Assembly (NCBI RefSeq): GCF_009911795.1 | Contig: NZ_CP047898.1 | Span: forward strand, 3,410,001-3,474,000 | Source of the DNA: Pseudarthrobacter psychrotolerans | Lineage (GTDB): Bacteria > Actinomycetota > Actinomycetes > Actinomycetales > Micrococcaceae | Length of the DNA: 64,000 bases | Direction: 5' to 3' | In this document: one piece after another, positions 1-9,369 of the stretch | Layout: every line of letters starts with the position of its first letter | How positions within the stretch are numbered: position 1 is the stretch's first letter | Notes under the pieces: model-generated | Told to the model about the DNA's origin: nothing | Seen by the model: the letters and a program-made list of their open reading frames with translations, nothing else | Database searches by the model: none | Made by a program: the position numbers and the translations under genes

Positions 1-122
1 TTTTGGGTTTTCGCTGATCCACAGGCGCCTTAAGGGTTTTAAGCCCATTAAGCGTGGTTGTCCCCTTAAGTATCCACAGGGTTATCCACATGCACCTGTT
101 AATAAGGTATAGAGGCGGCGGC
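1..122. other. Spacer downstream of dnaA with DnaA boxes (part of oriC region)
   Basis: Non-coding stretch after the dnaA stop codon; in actinobacteria this side normally faces dnaN, which is outside the window. It contains a perfect TTATCCACA box at 82-90, a near match GTATCCACA at 70-78 and TGATCCACA at 15-23, all in the same orientation. DnaA boxes in the dnaA-dnaN spacer are part of the replication origin in many actinobacteria. The boxes are seen; origin function is inferred. Confidence 0.7.
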
Positions 123-1544
123 TCAGGAGTTGCGCTGCTGCTGCTTGATCCTGTTGGTGAGCTCGGTGACCTGGTTGTAGATCACACGACGTTCAGCCAT
201 GAGCTCACGGATCTTGCGGTCTGCGTGGATCACCGTGGTGTGGTCGCGGCCGCCGAGTTCCTGGCCGATCTTCGGCAAGGACATGTCCGTGAGCTCACGG
301 CAGAGGTACATGGCGATCTGCCGGGCGGTCACCAGCGTGCGCGTCCGCGACTTGCTGCAGAGTTCCTCCATGCTGAGCTTGAAATACTCGGCTGTCTGGA
401 TCAGGATCTGGCTCGACGTGATTTCCTGGGCGCCGTCGTCGGTGATGAGGTCCTTCAGGACCATCTCCGCCAATGCCACATCGACCGGCTGACGGTTCAG
501 GCTGGCGAACGCCGTCACCCGGATCAGCGCACCCTCGAGTTCGCGGATATTGCTGGAGATCTTGGAGGCGATGTATTCCAGGGCATCGTCCGGGGCGGAG
601 AGGCCTTCGCTGAGGGCCTTCTTCCGCAGGATGGCGATGCGGGTTTCGAGTTCGGGCGGCTGGATGTCGGTGAGGAGGCCCCACTCGAAGCGGGACTTCA
701 TCCGGTCCTCGAATCCTGCCAGCTGCTTGGGCGGCAGATCTGAGGTGATGACCACCTGTTTGTTGTTGTTGTGCAGCGAGTTGAACGTGTGGAAGAACTC
801 TTCCAGCGTCCGGTCCTTGCCGGCCAGGAACTGGATGTCATCGATCAGCAGTACGTCCACGTTGCGGTACGTGGTCTTGAAGCTGGCGCCTTCGTCATCG
901 CGGATGGAGTTGATGAAGTCGTTGGTGAACTCTTCGGAGTTCACGTACCGGACCCGGATTCCGCTGTACAGGCGGCGGGCATAGTGGCCGATCGCGTGCA
1001 GGAGGTGGGTCTTGCCCAGCCCCGAATCACCGTAGATGAACAGTGGGTTGTAGGCCTTGGCGGGTGCTTCGGCCACCGCCACGGCGGCTGCATGCGCGAA
1101 GCGGTTGGACGAGCCGATCACGAAGGTATCGAAGACGTACTTGGGGTTCAGCCGGCCGAATTCGTGGGAAGTGCTCGGCAGCATCGGCTGCGGCTTCTGC
1201 TCGATCAGCTGGTCCGGTGAGTAGGAAGGTTCGACGACGGGTTCCGGCTCTTTGTGGATCGGCACCAGGTCGGTGTCCACGTCGATTGCGCAGCGGATGT
1301 CCTCGGAAAAAACGTTGTGCAGGGCGTCGTCCAGGGCTTCCTTGACCTGGGTCTGGAGGACTTCACGGGTCAGTTCGTTGGGAACGGCAACCAGGAGTGT
1401 GGATCCGATCAGGCCCTGCGCCTGCGCCAGGATGACAAAGCCCCGCTGCCGTGGTGATACGCGGTCGTCCTGCTCGAGCAGGCTCACAACTCGACGCCAG
1501 GAACTTCCGACAGTATTGGCGTGGTTGGCTTCGTCTACTGTCAT
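123..1544 (-). CDS. dnaA: Chromosomal replication initiator protein DnaA
   Basis: Initiator ATPase that binds DnaA boxes and melts the origin. The protein has about 473 residues. The N-terminal domain I is followed by a short acidic/proline linker (about 90-125). The AAA+ domain has Walker A GDSGLGKT at 172-179 and Walker B LLIDDIQF. The C-terminal DNA-binding domain carries the DnaA signature GGRDHTTVIHADRKI. I chose ATG at 1544, seven bases after GAGGAA; a TTG one codon upstream (1547) is also open. The gene faces away from rpmH, and both sides are lined by DnaA boxes, which fits autoregulation. Confidence 0.98.
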   Translation of the reverse strand: MTVDEANHANTVGSSWRRVVSLLEQDDRVSPRQRGFVILAQAQGLIGSTLLVAVPNELTREVLQTQVKEALDDALHNVFSEDIRCAIDVDTDLVPIHKEPEPVVEPSYSPDQLIEQKPQPMLPSTSHEFGRLNPKYVFDTFVIGSSNRFAHAAAVAVAEAPAKAYNPLFIYGDSGLGKTHLLHAIGHYARRLYSGIRVRYVNSEEFTNDFINSIRDDEGASFKTTYRNVDVLLIDDIQFLAGKDRTLEEFFHTFNSLHNNNKQVVITSDLPPKQLAGFEDRMKSRFEWGLLTDIQPPELETRIAILRKKALSEGLSAPDDALEYIASKISSNIRELEGALIRVTAFASLNRQPVDVALAEMVLKDLITDDGAQEITSSQILIQTAEYFKLSMEELCSKSRTRTLVTARQIAMYLCRELTDMSLPKIGQELGGRDHTTVIHADRKIRELMAERRVIYNQVTELTNRIKQQQRNS

Positions 1545-2012
1545 CAATCAGTTCCTCAAAACTTGCGTGCCTGCATTACGTGCAGCCCCAAGTCCCGAAC
1601 CAGGATGCTGGTTCAGCTTCATCCACAGGGTTATGCACAGTCCGTGGATAATCGGCTACTGAGCCACTCTAGGGGATCAAAAGGCCAGAAGATAGCTGGG
1701 AAGTAGCTTGTGGATAATTACACCGGTGTGGTTCGAAAACAGGCCCTGTGAGCCACTTCATCCACAGGCTGTGGGGCCAGGTTAACCACAGCCTGGACCA
1801 GGGACCCAGGGGTACCCCGGTTTGACTCTGGTAGGCATTTTGCCCTAACGTTGTGAAGTCCTTTGTGTACGCTTTTTGACCTCTTCTGAATCTCTCTGAC
1901 GCACCGCGTTTGAGCAGCCGGGGGAAGCGTGCACATACAAAACTTAGCGTCGGCCAGTTCTTCCCCTTTACTGATCGGGTGGGCGCACCTTTGATCCACT
2001 GGAGTAACTAAC
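1545..2012. other. dnaA-rpmH intergenic region, oriC part with DnaA boxes
   Basis: Divergent spacer of about 470 bases without a gene. DnaA-box-like sites: TCATCCACA at 1619-1627, TTATGCACA at 1631-1639, the reverse box CGTGGATAA at 1643-1651, a perfect reverse box TGTGGATAA at 1709-1717, TCATCCACA at 1758-1766, and weaker TTAACCACA at 1782-1790 and TGATCCACT at 1992-2000. It must also hold the divergent promoters of dnaA and rpmH, which I could not place confidently. The classification as origin rests on box clustering and gene context. Confidence 0.75.
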
Positions 2013-2150
2013 GTGAGCAAGCGGACTTTTCAGCCGAATAACCGCCGTCGAGCCAAGAAGCACGGCTTCCGCCTTCGTATGCGTACCCGTGCCGGCCGTG
2101 CCATCCTGGCAGCCCGTCGTGGCAAGGGCCGCACCGAACTGTCGGCCTAG
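2013..2150 (+). CDS. rpmH: 50S ribosomal protein L34
   Basis: Forty-five-residue, very basic ribosomal protein of the large subunit. It starts with GTG and reads [20 protein letters not shown], the standard L34 opening, then [19 protein letters not shown] and a short ELSA tail. GGAG lies 8 bases upstream of the start. It heads the conserved rpmH-rnpA-yidD-yidC-jag-rsmG cluster leading away from dnaA. Length and motif match the family exactly. Confidence 0.97.
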   Translation: MSKRTFQPNNRRRAKKHGFRLRMRTRAGRAILAARRGKGRTELSA

Positions 2151-2189
2151 ATACTGACTCGTCGGTAAACTTTTCTTTGCGAGTTTAAG

Positions 2190-2600
2190 GTGCTGGCCAC
2201 CCGTAACCGTTTGAGGACTGCAACCGATTTTTCAACAACCGTACGTTCCGGTGTCCGCAATGGACGCCGGAACGTAGTGTTATATGCGGCAGCTATTGCT
2301 GCCGACGAACCCAGCCGGATCGGGTTCATCGTTTCCAAAGGCGTCGGGAACGCTGTGGTCAGGAACCTCGTTAAGAGAAGACTGAGAGAAGCCGGTGCTG
2401 CCTCGCTGCGCGAGTACGGTACCGGGTTCGCCATAGTGGTCCGGGCCCTGCCTGCGTCCGCTGTCGCCAGCTGGGATCAACTGCTGGCGGACTACAACGC
2501 CGCACTGGAATCAACCATGAGCCGGTTGGGCAGCCGCCTTCCGAGGGCTGCTGTAAACGGTTCAACCGGTACAACACAGGAGGGGACACCGCGTGCGTAA
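2190..2600 (+). CDS. rnpA: Ribonuclease P protein component
   Basis: Protein subunit of RNase P, which removes the 5' leader of pre-tRNAs together with the RNA subunit (rnpB, not in this window). The protein has 136 residues and starts with GTG. It begins MLATRNRLRTATDFSTTVRSG and contains the conserved RNA-binding motif NAVVRNLVKRRLREA (about residues 57-71). The C-terminal tail of about 25 residues is poorly conserved in the family. It overlaps yidD by 8 bases, so the two are probably translationally coupled. Confidence 0.96.
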   Translation: MLATRNRLRTATDFSTTVRSGVRNGRRNVVLYAAAIAADEPSRIGFIVSKGVGNAVVRNLVKRRLREAGAASLREYGTGFAIVVRALPASAVASWDQLLADYNAALESTMSRLGSRLPRAAVNGSTGTTQEGTPRA

Positions 2601-2988
2601 GGTAACTGCCGCCGTCGTCCACTACCTCCAGCCGGTTGCTGCCGCTGTGGGCACCTTCCTCTGGAACCTGCCCAGAAACATTCTTATTCTCCTGCTCATG
2701 GCCTACCGCAAGGTGATTTCCCCCTTGTATGGCCAGGTTTGCCGCTTTTTTCCTTCCTGCTCGGCGTACGCCCTCGAGGCGATCACTGTCCATGGGGCAG
2801 TGAAGGGCAGCTGGCTTGCGGCCCGCCGCCTTGTGCGCTGCCATCCGTGGAATGCCGGTGGTGTGGACCATGTCCCCGCCGGCCACCGCCACTGGCCCGA
2901 TGACCGGACCCCCACAATTGTTGTGCTGAACAACCCGGACAAGTACCTGGCAGTTCAGACTGATGGAGAAGGCCGCCTTGCGGCCTGA
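2593..2988 (+). CDS. yidD: Membrane protein insertion efficiency factor YidD
   Basis: Small membrane-associated protein that assists YidC/Sec-dependent insertion. It has 131 residues with a GTG start overlapping the end of rnpA. The family core is clear: YRKVISPLYGQVCRFFPSCS followed by AYALEAITVHGAVKGSWLAA and RCHPWNAGGVD. It has a longer hydrophobic N-terminus than the E. coli protein and a C-terminal extension of about 35 residues. The conserved position directly before yidC supports the call. Confidence 0.95.
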   Translation: MRKVTAAVVHYLQPVAAAVGTFLWNLPRNILILLLMAYRKVISPLYGQVCRFFPSCSAYALEAITVHGAVKGSWLAARRLVRCHPWNAGGVDHVPAGHRHWPDDRTPTIVVLNNPDKYLAVQTDGEGRLAA

Positions 2989-3004
2989 CGAATAGGGATA
3001 TCGT

Positions 3005-3982
3005 ATGGACTTCTTTGCAACAATAATGTTTCCGTTCAAGTGGCTGGTTTCCATCATCATGATCGGATTCCATGATGGCCTGAGCACCATTGGCCTGCCT
3101 GCCGCCAATGGCTGGACGTGGACGCTGTCCATCATCGGGCTGGTGCTGGTGATCCGTGCGGCCCTGATTCCGGTCTTCGTTAAGCAGATCAAGGCCCAGC
3201 GCGGCATGCAGCTCCTGCAGCCGGACCTGAAGAAACTCCAGGACAAATACAAGGGTAAAACCGACCAGCTGTCCCGCCAGGCCATGGCGCAGGAACAGAT
3301 GGCCATGTACAAGAAGCACGGCACCAACCCGTTCTCGGCATGCCTGCCGATGCTGATCCAGATGCCGTTCTTCTTCGCGCTGTTCCAGGTGCTCTCCGGC
3401 ATTACCGCTGCACGCCAGACCGGTATCGGGATCGGGGCGATGAGCCACGATCAAGTGGTGCAGTTCGACGAGTCCAGCATTTTTGGCGCCCCACTGTCAG
3501 CATCCCTGCTGCATGGCGGTGCTGGCGGCAACGATGTTACCGTGTGGGTCCTGTCCATCGTGATGATCGTGGCCATGACGGCCTCGCAGTTCATCACGCA
3601 GAAGCAGATCATGGCCAAGAACATGTCCGAAGAGGCCATGGCCAGCCCGTTCATGCGCCAGCAGAAAATGATGCTATACATCCTGCCACTGGTGTTCGGT
3701 GTGGGTGGCATTAACTTCCCCATCGGCGTGCTCATCTACTGGACCACCACCAACCTCTGGACCATGGGGCAGCAGTTCTTTGTCATCCGCCGCATGCCGA
3801 CGCCGGGATCCCCTGCCGCCAAAGCACTCGCCGAACGCCGGGCTGCCAAGGGCCTGCCGGCCCTGCCTATTCTCGGCGGGAAGAAGGCCGACGCCGAAGC
3901 GGAGGCGGCTGCCGCAGCCGCGGCCATCGAGCTAAAGGGACAGCGCGCCCAGCCACAGCGTAAGAACAGGAAGAAGAAGTAA
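3005..3982 (+). CDS. yidC: Membrane protein insertase YidC
   Basis: Inserts membrane proteins into the cytoplasmic membrane, alone or with SecYEG. The protein has 325 residues, the short Gram-positive/actinobacterial form. Several membrane helices are visible (about 35-60, 110-135, 175-200, 225-250). The conserved basic cytosolic loop KQIKAQRGMQLLQPDLKKLQ follows a helix containing the conserved Arg (VIRAALIP). The C-terminus is basic (KNRKKK), typical of insertases that contact the ribosome. The stop codon overlaps the jag start by one base (TAATG). Confidence 0.97.
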   Translation: MDFFATIMFPFKWLVSIIMIGFHDGLSTIGLPAANGWTWTLSIIGLVLVIRAALIPVFVKQIKAQRGMQLLQPDLKKLQDKYKGKTDQLSRQAMAQEQMAMYKKHGTNPFSACLPMLIQMPFFFALFQVLSGITAARQTGIGIGAMSHDQVVQFDESSIFGAPLSASLLHGGAGGNDVTVWVLSIVMIVAMTASQFITQKQIMAKNMSEEAMASPFMRQQKMMLYILPLVFGVGGINFPIGVLIYWTTTNLWTMGQQFFVIRRMPTPGSPAAKALAERRAAKGLPALPILGGKKADAEAEAAAAAAAIELKGQRAQPQRKNRKKK

Positions 3983-4547
3983 TGTCAGCCGAGAGCACCG
4001 AAAACGCCCTTTCCGACGAGGTCATTGACGATCAGGACGAATCCTCGACGGACGCCGATGCTTCCCCAAGGGATCTGCTGCCAGCCGCCTCGAAGAGGAA
4101 GGCGACGTTGCTGCCGATTACCTGGAGGAGCTCCTGGATATCGCGGACATCGACGGCGACATCGACATCGAAGTCCGGAACGGCCGCACCTACATTTCCA
4201 TCGTTGCTGAAGAAGAAACCGACAGTCTCGACAGCCTCGTAGGCGAAGACGGCGAAGTCCTGGAAGCCCTTCAGGAACTGACCCGGCTTTCCGTCCTCTC
4301 CGCCACGGAGAACCGCTCACGCCTGGTGCTGGACATCAACGGCTACCGCCAGCAACGCGCCGGCCACCTTCAGAAGATCGCCGAGGACGCGGCAGCGTTG
4401 GTCAAGGAGTCCGGCAAAGTCGTGGCACTGGAGCCGATGAGTGCCTACGAACGCAAAATTGTTCACGACGCCGTCGCTGACCTGGGACTCGTCAGCGAGT
4501 CCGAGGGCGAAGGCGCCGGGCGCCACATCGTTGTATCCGCAGACTAG
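3982..4547 (+). CDS. jag: Jag/KhpB-type RNA-binding protein (single-base frameshift)
   Basis: RNA-binding KH-R3H protein usually encoded after yidC. The first 29 codons (MSAESTENALSDEVIDDQDE onward, acidic) are in one frame; the rest continues in the -1 frame. That second part holds a KH-like core with the GEDG loop (GXXG) near VLEALQELTRLSV and an R3H domain (MSAYERKIVHDAV) up to 4547. The shift falls between 4064 and 4072 (CCCCAAGGG), and adding one base restores one protein of about 188 residues. No start codon exists in the second frame before 4326, so as written the KH domain would be lost. I consider this an assembly deletion. Confidence 0.88.
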
Positions 4548-4567
4548 AGAATGCTGAACCGCTAATC

Positions 4568-5218
4568 ATGGTTGACATCACGGCAGCAGAATTGCTGGCG
4601 GCCGAGAAGATTTTCGGCGACCGCCTAGACCTGGCCAAACGCTACGTAGAGCACCTGGCCACGTCCGGAACGGAACGCGGGCTGATCGGGCCGCGGGAGA
4701 TCCCACGGTTGTGGAGCCGGCACGTCCTCAACTGTGCCGTCATCGAAAGCGAGATCGCGCACGGTAGCCATGTTGCCGACGTCGGAAGCGGAGCCGGACT
4801 TCCCGGACTCTGCCTCGCCATCGCGCGGCCGGACCTTGAACTGACACTGATCGAACCACTGGAACGCCGGGTGATCTGGCTCCAGGAAGTGGTGGACGAT
4901 CTGGGCCTGACAAACGTCACGGTGATGCGGACCCGCGCTGAACTGGCGGTCGGCATGGTCAACGCTGACGTTGTGACTGCCCGGGCTGTTTCCGCGCTGA
5001 GCAACCTGGCCGGCCTGACCATTCCCCTCCTCGCCGGCAAGGGCGAGGTTGTGGCCATTAAGGGACGCAGCGCAGGCGAGGAAATCGAAAAAGCAGCAAA
5101 GGTCATCCGGAAGCTCGGTGGCGTCAAGACCTCTGTTGTGACAGTAGGTGAAAGCCTCCTGGAGGAACCCACCACGGTGGTACGGATCGTCGTCAATAAG
5201 TCTCGAAAGATCTCCTAG
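4568..5218 (+). CDS. rsmG: 16S rRNA (guanine527-N7)-methyltransferase RsmG
   Basis: SAM-dependent methyltransferase that makes m7G527 in the 16S rRNA decoding region; its loss gives low-level streptomycin resistance in other bacteria. The protein has 216 residues and an ATG start. The SAM-binding motif VADVGSGAGLPGLCLA (about 73-88) is followed by the acidic LTLIEPLERRV, and NLAGLTIPLLAGKGEVVAIKG matches the family C-terminal half. It sits 20 bases after jag and before parA, the usual gidB position. Confidence 0.96.
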   Translation: MVDITAAELLAAEKIFGDRLDLAKRYVEHLATSGTERGLIGPREIPRLWSRHVLNCAVIESEIAHGSHVADVGSGAGLPGLCLAIARPDLELTLIEPLERRVIWLQEVVDDLGLTNVTVMRTRAELAVGMVNADVVTARAVSALSNLAGLTIPLLAGKGEVVAIKGRSAGEEIEKAAKVIRKLGGVKTSVVTVGESLLEEPTTVVRIVVNKSRKIS

Positions 5219-5304
5219 TCCGGGCCCGGTAGCCTTGGTCTGCAGGGCGAAGCGGTTAGGCTAGACATCGGCAGCAAAAGCCGAATGAGAGAGAGTGTGT
5301 CCCA

Positions 5305-6372
5305 GTGACCAGTAGCGAAGCCTCCACACAACGGATACCCCCGTTTGTGTCTTTGGGGTCAGCACGATCAGTTGCTGGCATGGGTTCCGCGCCGGGACGA
5401 GGGGAAAGCCACCCTAATCCGGTTGCAGAAATGGCAATTCTTGCCTCTGTTTCACGTGAAACAACAACGGGCGGCAGGATCAACGTCATGGACACCATGG
5501 ACGACTCCAGTCCTATCGCCCGGGAGCTCGCGCACGAGACCCGGCGCCGCGAACGGCTGGTTGGCCGTAAGCTTCCCAAGCCGGAGAAGACACGCATCTT
5601 CACGGTGTCCAACCAAAAGGGTGGAGTCGGCAAAACCACCACCACGGTGAACATCGCCGCTGCCCTGGCCGCAGCAGGCCTGAACGTTCTGGTCATTGAT
5701 ATCGATCCCCAGGGCAACGCATCCACCGCCCTCGGAGTCGAGCACCATGCCGATGTGGACAGCATCTACGATGTCCTGATCAACGATTTTCCTCTCGCTG
5801 ACGTGGTGGCCCCCTGCCCGGACATCAGCAACCTGATCTGTGCTCCTGCCACCATTCACCTGGCCGGTGCGGAGATTGAGCTTGTCTCGCTGGTGGCCCG
5901 TGAACAGCGGCTCCGCAGGGCGATCGATGTATATGCCAAGACCCGGGCGAAGAATAACGAAGAACGCCTCGACTACATTTTTATTGACTGCCCGCCCAGC
6001 CTCGGGTTGCTCACGGTTAATGCCTTCTGCGCTGCCGGTGAGGTCCTTATCCCTATCCAGTGCGAGTACTACGCCTTGGAAGGCCTCAGCCAGCTCCTTA
6101 AGAACATCGAGATGATCCAGAAGCACCTGAATGCAGATCTGGTGGTCTCCACTATTCTCCTTACGATGTATGACGGCCGAACCAATCTTGCAGCGCAGGT
6201 GGCAGCGGAGGTTCGCCTGCACTTCCCGGAGCAGGTCCTGGGTGCTGTAGTCCCCCGCTCGGTGCGGATTTCGGAAGCCCCGAGCTACCAGCAAACAGTG
6301 ATGACCTACGATCCTTCCTCCAGTGGAGCCCTGTCTTACCTGGAAGCCGCAGCCGAAATCGCTGAACGCTAG
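5305..6372 (+). CDS. parA: Chromosome partitioning ATPase ParA (Soj)
   Basis: Deviant Walker-A ATPase that moves ParB-parS complexes. The open frame has 355 residues from GTG 5305, preceded by GAGAGAGAG at about 5286-5294. The ATPase core starts near residue 95 (IFTVSNQKGGVGKTTTTVNI), followed by VLVIDIDPQGN and IFIDCPPSLGLLTVNA. The first 60 residues are not conserved core. A second plausible start is ATG 5488 (MDTMDDSSPIAREL), which would leave the parS site at 5449-5462 in the leader instead of inside the coding region. It is followed after 66 bases by parB. Confidence 0.95.
   Translation: MTSSEASTQRIPPFVSLGSARSVAGMGSAPGRGESHPNPVAEMAILASVSRETTTGGRINVMDTMDDSSPIARELAHETRRRERLVGRKLPKPEKTRIFTVSNQKGGVGKTTTTVNIAAALAAAGLNVLVIDIDPQGNASTALGVEHHADVDSIYDVLINDFPLADVVAPCPDISNLICAPATIHLAGAEIELVSLVAREQRLRRAIDVYAKTRAKNNEERLDYIFIDCPPSLGLLTVNAFCAAGEVLIPIQCEYYALEGLSQLLKNIEMIQKHLNADLVVSTILLTMYDGRTNLAAQVAAEVRLHFPEQVLGAVVPRSVRISEAPSYQQTVMTYDPSSSGALSYLEAAAEIAER
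5449..5462. other. parS: parS site inside the 5' part of parA
   Basis: Perfect 14-bp palindrome GTTTCACGTGAAAC, the consensus ParB-binding site. In the long ParA reading frame it encodes the residues VSRET; with the downstream start at 5488 it would lie in the parA leader. It could let ParB bind next to its own operon. Confidence 0.95.
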
Positions 6373-6438
6373 AATCTTCAAGAAGTGCAACAACTGGAGT
6401 CCGGCAAGTTCTGACTCTTCCATCGGAGGGATTTATCC

Positions 6439-7734
6439 ATGAGCGAAAAGCGACGTGGCCTGGGCCGCGGTCTTGGCGCACTCATTCCAAGTTCCGCCGG
6501 TAGTGCGTCGGGCAACGGCACAGCTGTGTCGCGGCCAGTGGATCTCTTCTTTCCGGAAGGCCGCAAGAAAGTCGTTTCCTCCGACGACGCTTCAGGCAAC
6601 GGCGGTCCAGCTTCGGATGTTTCGACGTCATCGGCATCGCTTGCGCCGGCTAAGGCTAATGAAGTATCGGTAACGAAGGAAGCAGCTGCGCCAAATACGG
6701 ACTCCCCCGCCAAGTCGCCCGTTAAGGTAGCAGACACGGCGCCGGCCGCGAAGGATCCGGTCAAGGATCCTGCGAAAGCTCCCGCGAAGAGCCGTGCAGC
6801 TGCACCGGCGGTGGATGCTGCGCCCGCGACGGCTGAAGCGTTGACTGGCGTGTCCGTATCCGACGCACCTGAAACCCAAAGCATTGAGCCGGACAACGGT
6901 GTAGATCTTGTGGAAGTCCCCGGCGTACGCTTTGCCGAAATTCCGGTCACGGACATCCATCCGAACCGGAAACAGCCCCGCTCAGTCTTCGATGAAGATG
7001 ACATGGCGGAGCTTATTCACTCTGTTCGTGAAATCGGCGTCCTCCAGCCAATTGTGGTTCGTACTTCAACCGAAGAGGGTGGAGAACCATACGAACTGGT
7101 GATGGGTGAGCGTCGCTGGCGGGCAGTACAGGCGGCCGGGATGGAAACTATCCCCGCCATCGTCCGGGACACCACGGATGATGACCTCCTCAGGGACGCA
7201 CTGCTGGAGAACCTGCACCGCAGCCAGCTGAACCCGCTCGAAGAGGCTGCGGCCTACCAGCAGTTGCTCGAAGACTTCGGAACCACTCACGAGCAGCTTG
7301 CGGATCGCATTGGTCGTTCACGGCCCCAGGTTACGAACACGCTGCGTCTGCTCAAGCTTCCACCTCTGGTTCAGCGTCGGGTGGCGGCAAGCGTTCTCTC
7401 CGCCGGCCACGCCCGTGCTTTGCTGGCCCTGCCGGATGCGGCAGCCATGGAACGCCTGGCCCAGAAGATCGTGGCTGAGGGCATGTCTGTTCGGGCAACC
7501 GAAGAGGCCGTCACTCTTTACCAGGATCCTGCAAGGCCCGCGAAGAACAACATCCCTCGTCCGGGAGCCCGCCATGAGCGCCTGGACTATCTGGCATCCT
7601 CGCTGTCGGACCGCTTGGATACTAACGTCAAGATTTCCTTGGGTGTCCGTAAGGGGCGCGTCAGTATTGAATTCGCCAGTGTTGAAGACCTGAACCGCAT
7701 CATGGAAGTTCTTGCACCAGGATCTGAAAACTAG
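6439..7734 (+). CDS. parB: Chromosome partitioning protein ParB (Spo0J)
   Basis: CTPase/DNA-binding protein that loads on parS and spreads. It has 431 residues and an ATG start. The N-terminus [14 protein letters not shown] is the ParA-interacting segment typical of ParB. It is followed by an unusually long Ala/Lys/Pro-rich linker (about 40-150). The CTPase core has [17 protein letters not shown] and [20 protein letters not shown]. The helix-turn-helix is [20 protein letters not shown], and a C-terminal dimerisation region ends at LAPGSEN. Ten cognate parS sites lie in the surrounding sequence. Confidence 0.97.
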   Translation: MSEKRRGLGRGLGALIPSSAGSASGNGTAVSRPVDLFFPEGRKKVVSSDDASGNGGPASDVSTSSASLAPAKANEVSVTKEAAAPNTDSPAKSPVKVADTAPAAKDPVKDPAKAPAKSRAAAPAVDAAPATAEALTGVSVSDAPETQSIEPDNGVDLVEVPGVRFAEIPVTDIHPNRKQPRSVFDEDDMAELIHSVREIGVLQPIVVRTSTEEGGEPYELVMGERRWRAVQAAGMETIPAIVRDTTDDDLLRDALLENLHRSQLNPLEEAAAYQQLLEDFGTTHEQLADRIGRSRPQVTNTLRLLKLPPLVQRRVAASVLSAGHARALLALPDAAAMERLAQKIVAEGMSVRATEEAVTLYQDPARPAKNNIPRPGARHERLDYLASSLSDRLDTNVKISLGVRKGRVSIEFASVEDLNRIMEVLAPGSEN

Positions 7735-7745
7735 CGTTCCCTGTT

Positions 7746-7785
7746 CAAAGAAGGGCCTGTTTCACGTGAAACAGGCCCTTCTTTG
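7746..7785. terminator. 40-bp perfect palindrome with parS at its centre, after parB
   Basis: Twenty-base arms (7746-7765 and 7766-7785) are perfectly complementary with no loop, and the central 14 bp (7759-7772) are a consensus parS. It begins 11 bases after the parB stop. As RNA it would fold into a strong hairpin ending in CUUCUUUG, so it may terminate parAB transcription while serving as a ParB-loading site as DNA. The palindrome is seen; the double role is inferred. Confidence 0.75.
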
Positions 7786-7914
7786 CGTCTGGAACTATTC
7801 CACCTTTGCAGTCCCCGAGTAGCTAATAGTTGCGACCATATCGGTAGTCAGACAGCCCCGTAACCTGAGCGCGTTTGCATCGGGCAGCGTTGGCCCTGAT
7901 GGGGTTGTTGTTGT

Positions 7915-7970
7915 CCGGTGCCGGTGCCGGTGCCGGTGCCGCGGCCGTGGATGTGGATGTGGACGTGGAC
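7915..7970. repeat. Hexanucleotide repeat tracts in the gene-free region
   Basis: Four copies of CCGGTG (7915-7938), then an 8-base gap and four copies of the related GTGGAT/GTGGAC (7947-7970). These give the open frames here their repetitive Pro-Arg-His or Gly-Ala composition, a reason not to call a gene. Confidence 0.85.
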
Positions 7971-8514
7971 TTGGCACCGTGGACGGCCGGGGACTATTCC
8001 AATATCAGGCGTGGTTGGCTGTGTCCCGCGGCAGCGGTGGACTTCCGGGGGCGTCAGAATATGGAGAATCGCGAGCTAATGGATGTGGGTGCTGTACGAG
8101 TTCCACGTGGGCTGGGTTGCGGTCGAACTATACGGCAGCCCTGGGGTGCGTGGAGCATTCTAACGTAGGCTGCACACATGAAAAGAGGCATGAGGCTTTG
8201 CGCCGGGATGGCCTTGTTGCGCCGAAGCAGTTTGAAGAATGCGTCGATTCTCTGTCAGAGTGCTCTTGATTAGTCTTGGTGCCAAGCCTGTGCGGCGGCT
8301 GGGATGCCGTGTTTGATATTCCCATATCCAGTCTGTTCCATGGAGCTGGCATTCTTCCTGCCTGTCCGTGCGGTTGTTGGCCAGAGCCTCAGGCTGGCTG
8401 GCTGATTGTGACGGACAATGGACGTCTCCCCCGGACTTGTTGCCTGGTTGGATTGCCTCCGCAGCGGGTTCCGGCCGTGTCAGGTTCGACATGAGAAGGC
8501 GACTCCCACCGGCC

Positions 8515-8528
8515 GTTTCACGTGAAAC
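8515..8528. other. parS: parS site
   Basis: Perfect GTTTCACGTGAAAC in non-coding sequence, 292 bp from the next copy at 8807. Confidence 0.95.
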
Positions 8529-8806
8529 ACCAGTTGACCGCGTGCAAGATCATACCGGCGGCCCGAATAATGACGTTCATGGTTGATGTCAACCAGGCTC
8601 TCAACGCATGAGCCTGCCATCGAGTCACGTGATCTTTAGCTGAGGATGCGGTGGAATTGAACCCTACTTGTCCGCGTCGGATGAACTCCTTCTACGGCAG
8701 CGCCGAGAGGGGAAGATCCCAGCCTTTGCCTGCCGTCTATGCGGAGAAGAGATGTTCCTACATTGATTTGCTGATCAGGCCGGATTGCTCCAATGGTGGT
8801 CGAATG

Positions 8807-8820
8807 GTTTCACGTGAAAC
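8807..8820. other. parS: parS site
   Basis: Perfect GTTTCACGTGAAAC in non-coding sequence. Confidence 0.95.
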
Positions 8821-9369
8821 ATTGACACGGGTCGTGTGCACCGTGGCCCGACTGTCCGCATGCGCCGAATATCCTGAAGAGTCCAGCGTACGGAGTGCAT
8901 CCCGCATGGTCTCAGTTCCATCCCTGCTGCCCACCCACTTGGATCCCCGGGGAACTGCCGGTTCGTTGTATGTGGACTCCACAGATCGGAGCCGATGAAG
9001 ACCCCACGCTGCACCTCAGGAGCAGCTCCCTCACTCCCCTGGGCGATGACGGCTGCCATGGTAGGCGTGCGTGCTGCCGGTAGGGTGGATGCCCCTCAGG
9101 GCGCAGTAGGCCCATGATACGGCGACCCAGCGGGCCAACATCCGGTGGAGCGACATGGTGGGAGGCAACTGTGGGTCACGTCCGTCGGGGCGCGAGTCCC
9201 GGCCCGTTCCAGCGTCCCTCCGCGAGGCCGATAAGAAGAGCGCTACCAAGCGCCAACCCGGTTCCCTGTGCGACGGAGGCCAACGTGGCTCCCTGATCTA
9301 CGGCAGCTCACAAAAGTGGCGGGCTACGCTTTGATGCGGTCAGCGACTGCAGAACGTTATCATCGGCCC

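Noticed and set aside
54..743. Long open frames opposite dnaA
   Set aside because: Antisense shadows of dnaA; no independent evidence.
7875..8168. 97-codon frame with Gly-Ala and Val-Asp repeats
   Set aside because: The repeats come from hexanucleotide tracts; no start signal or family resemblance.
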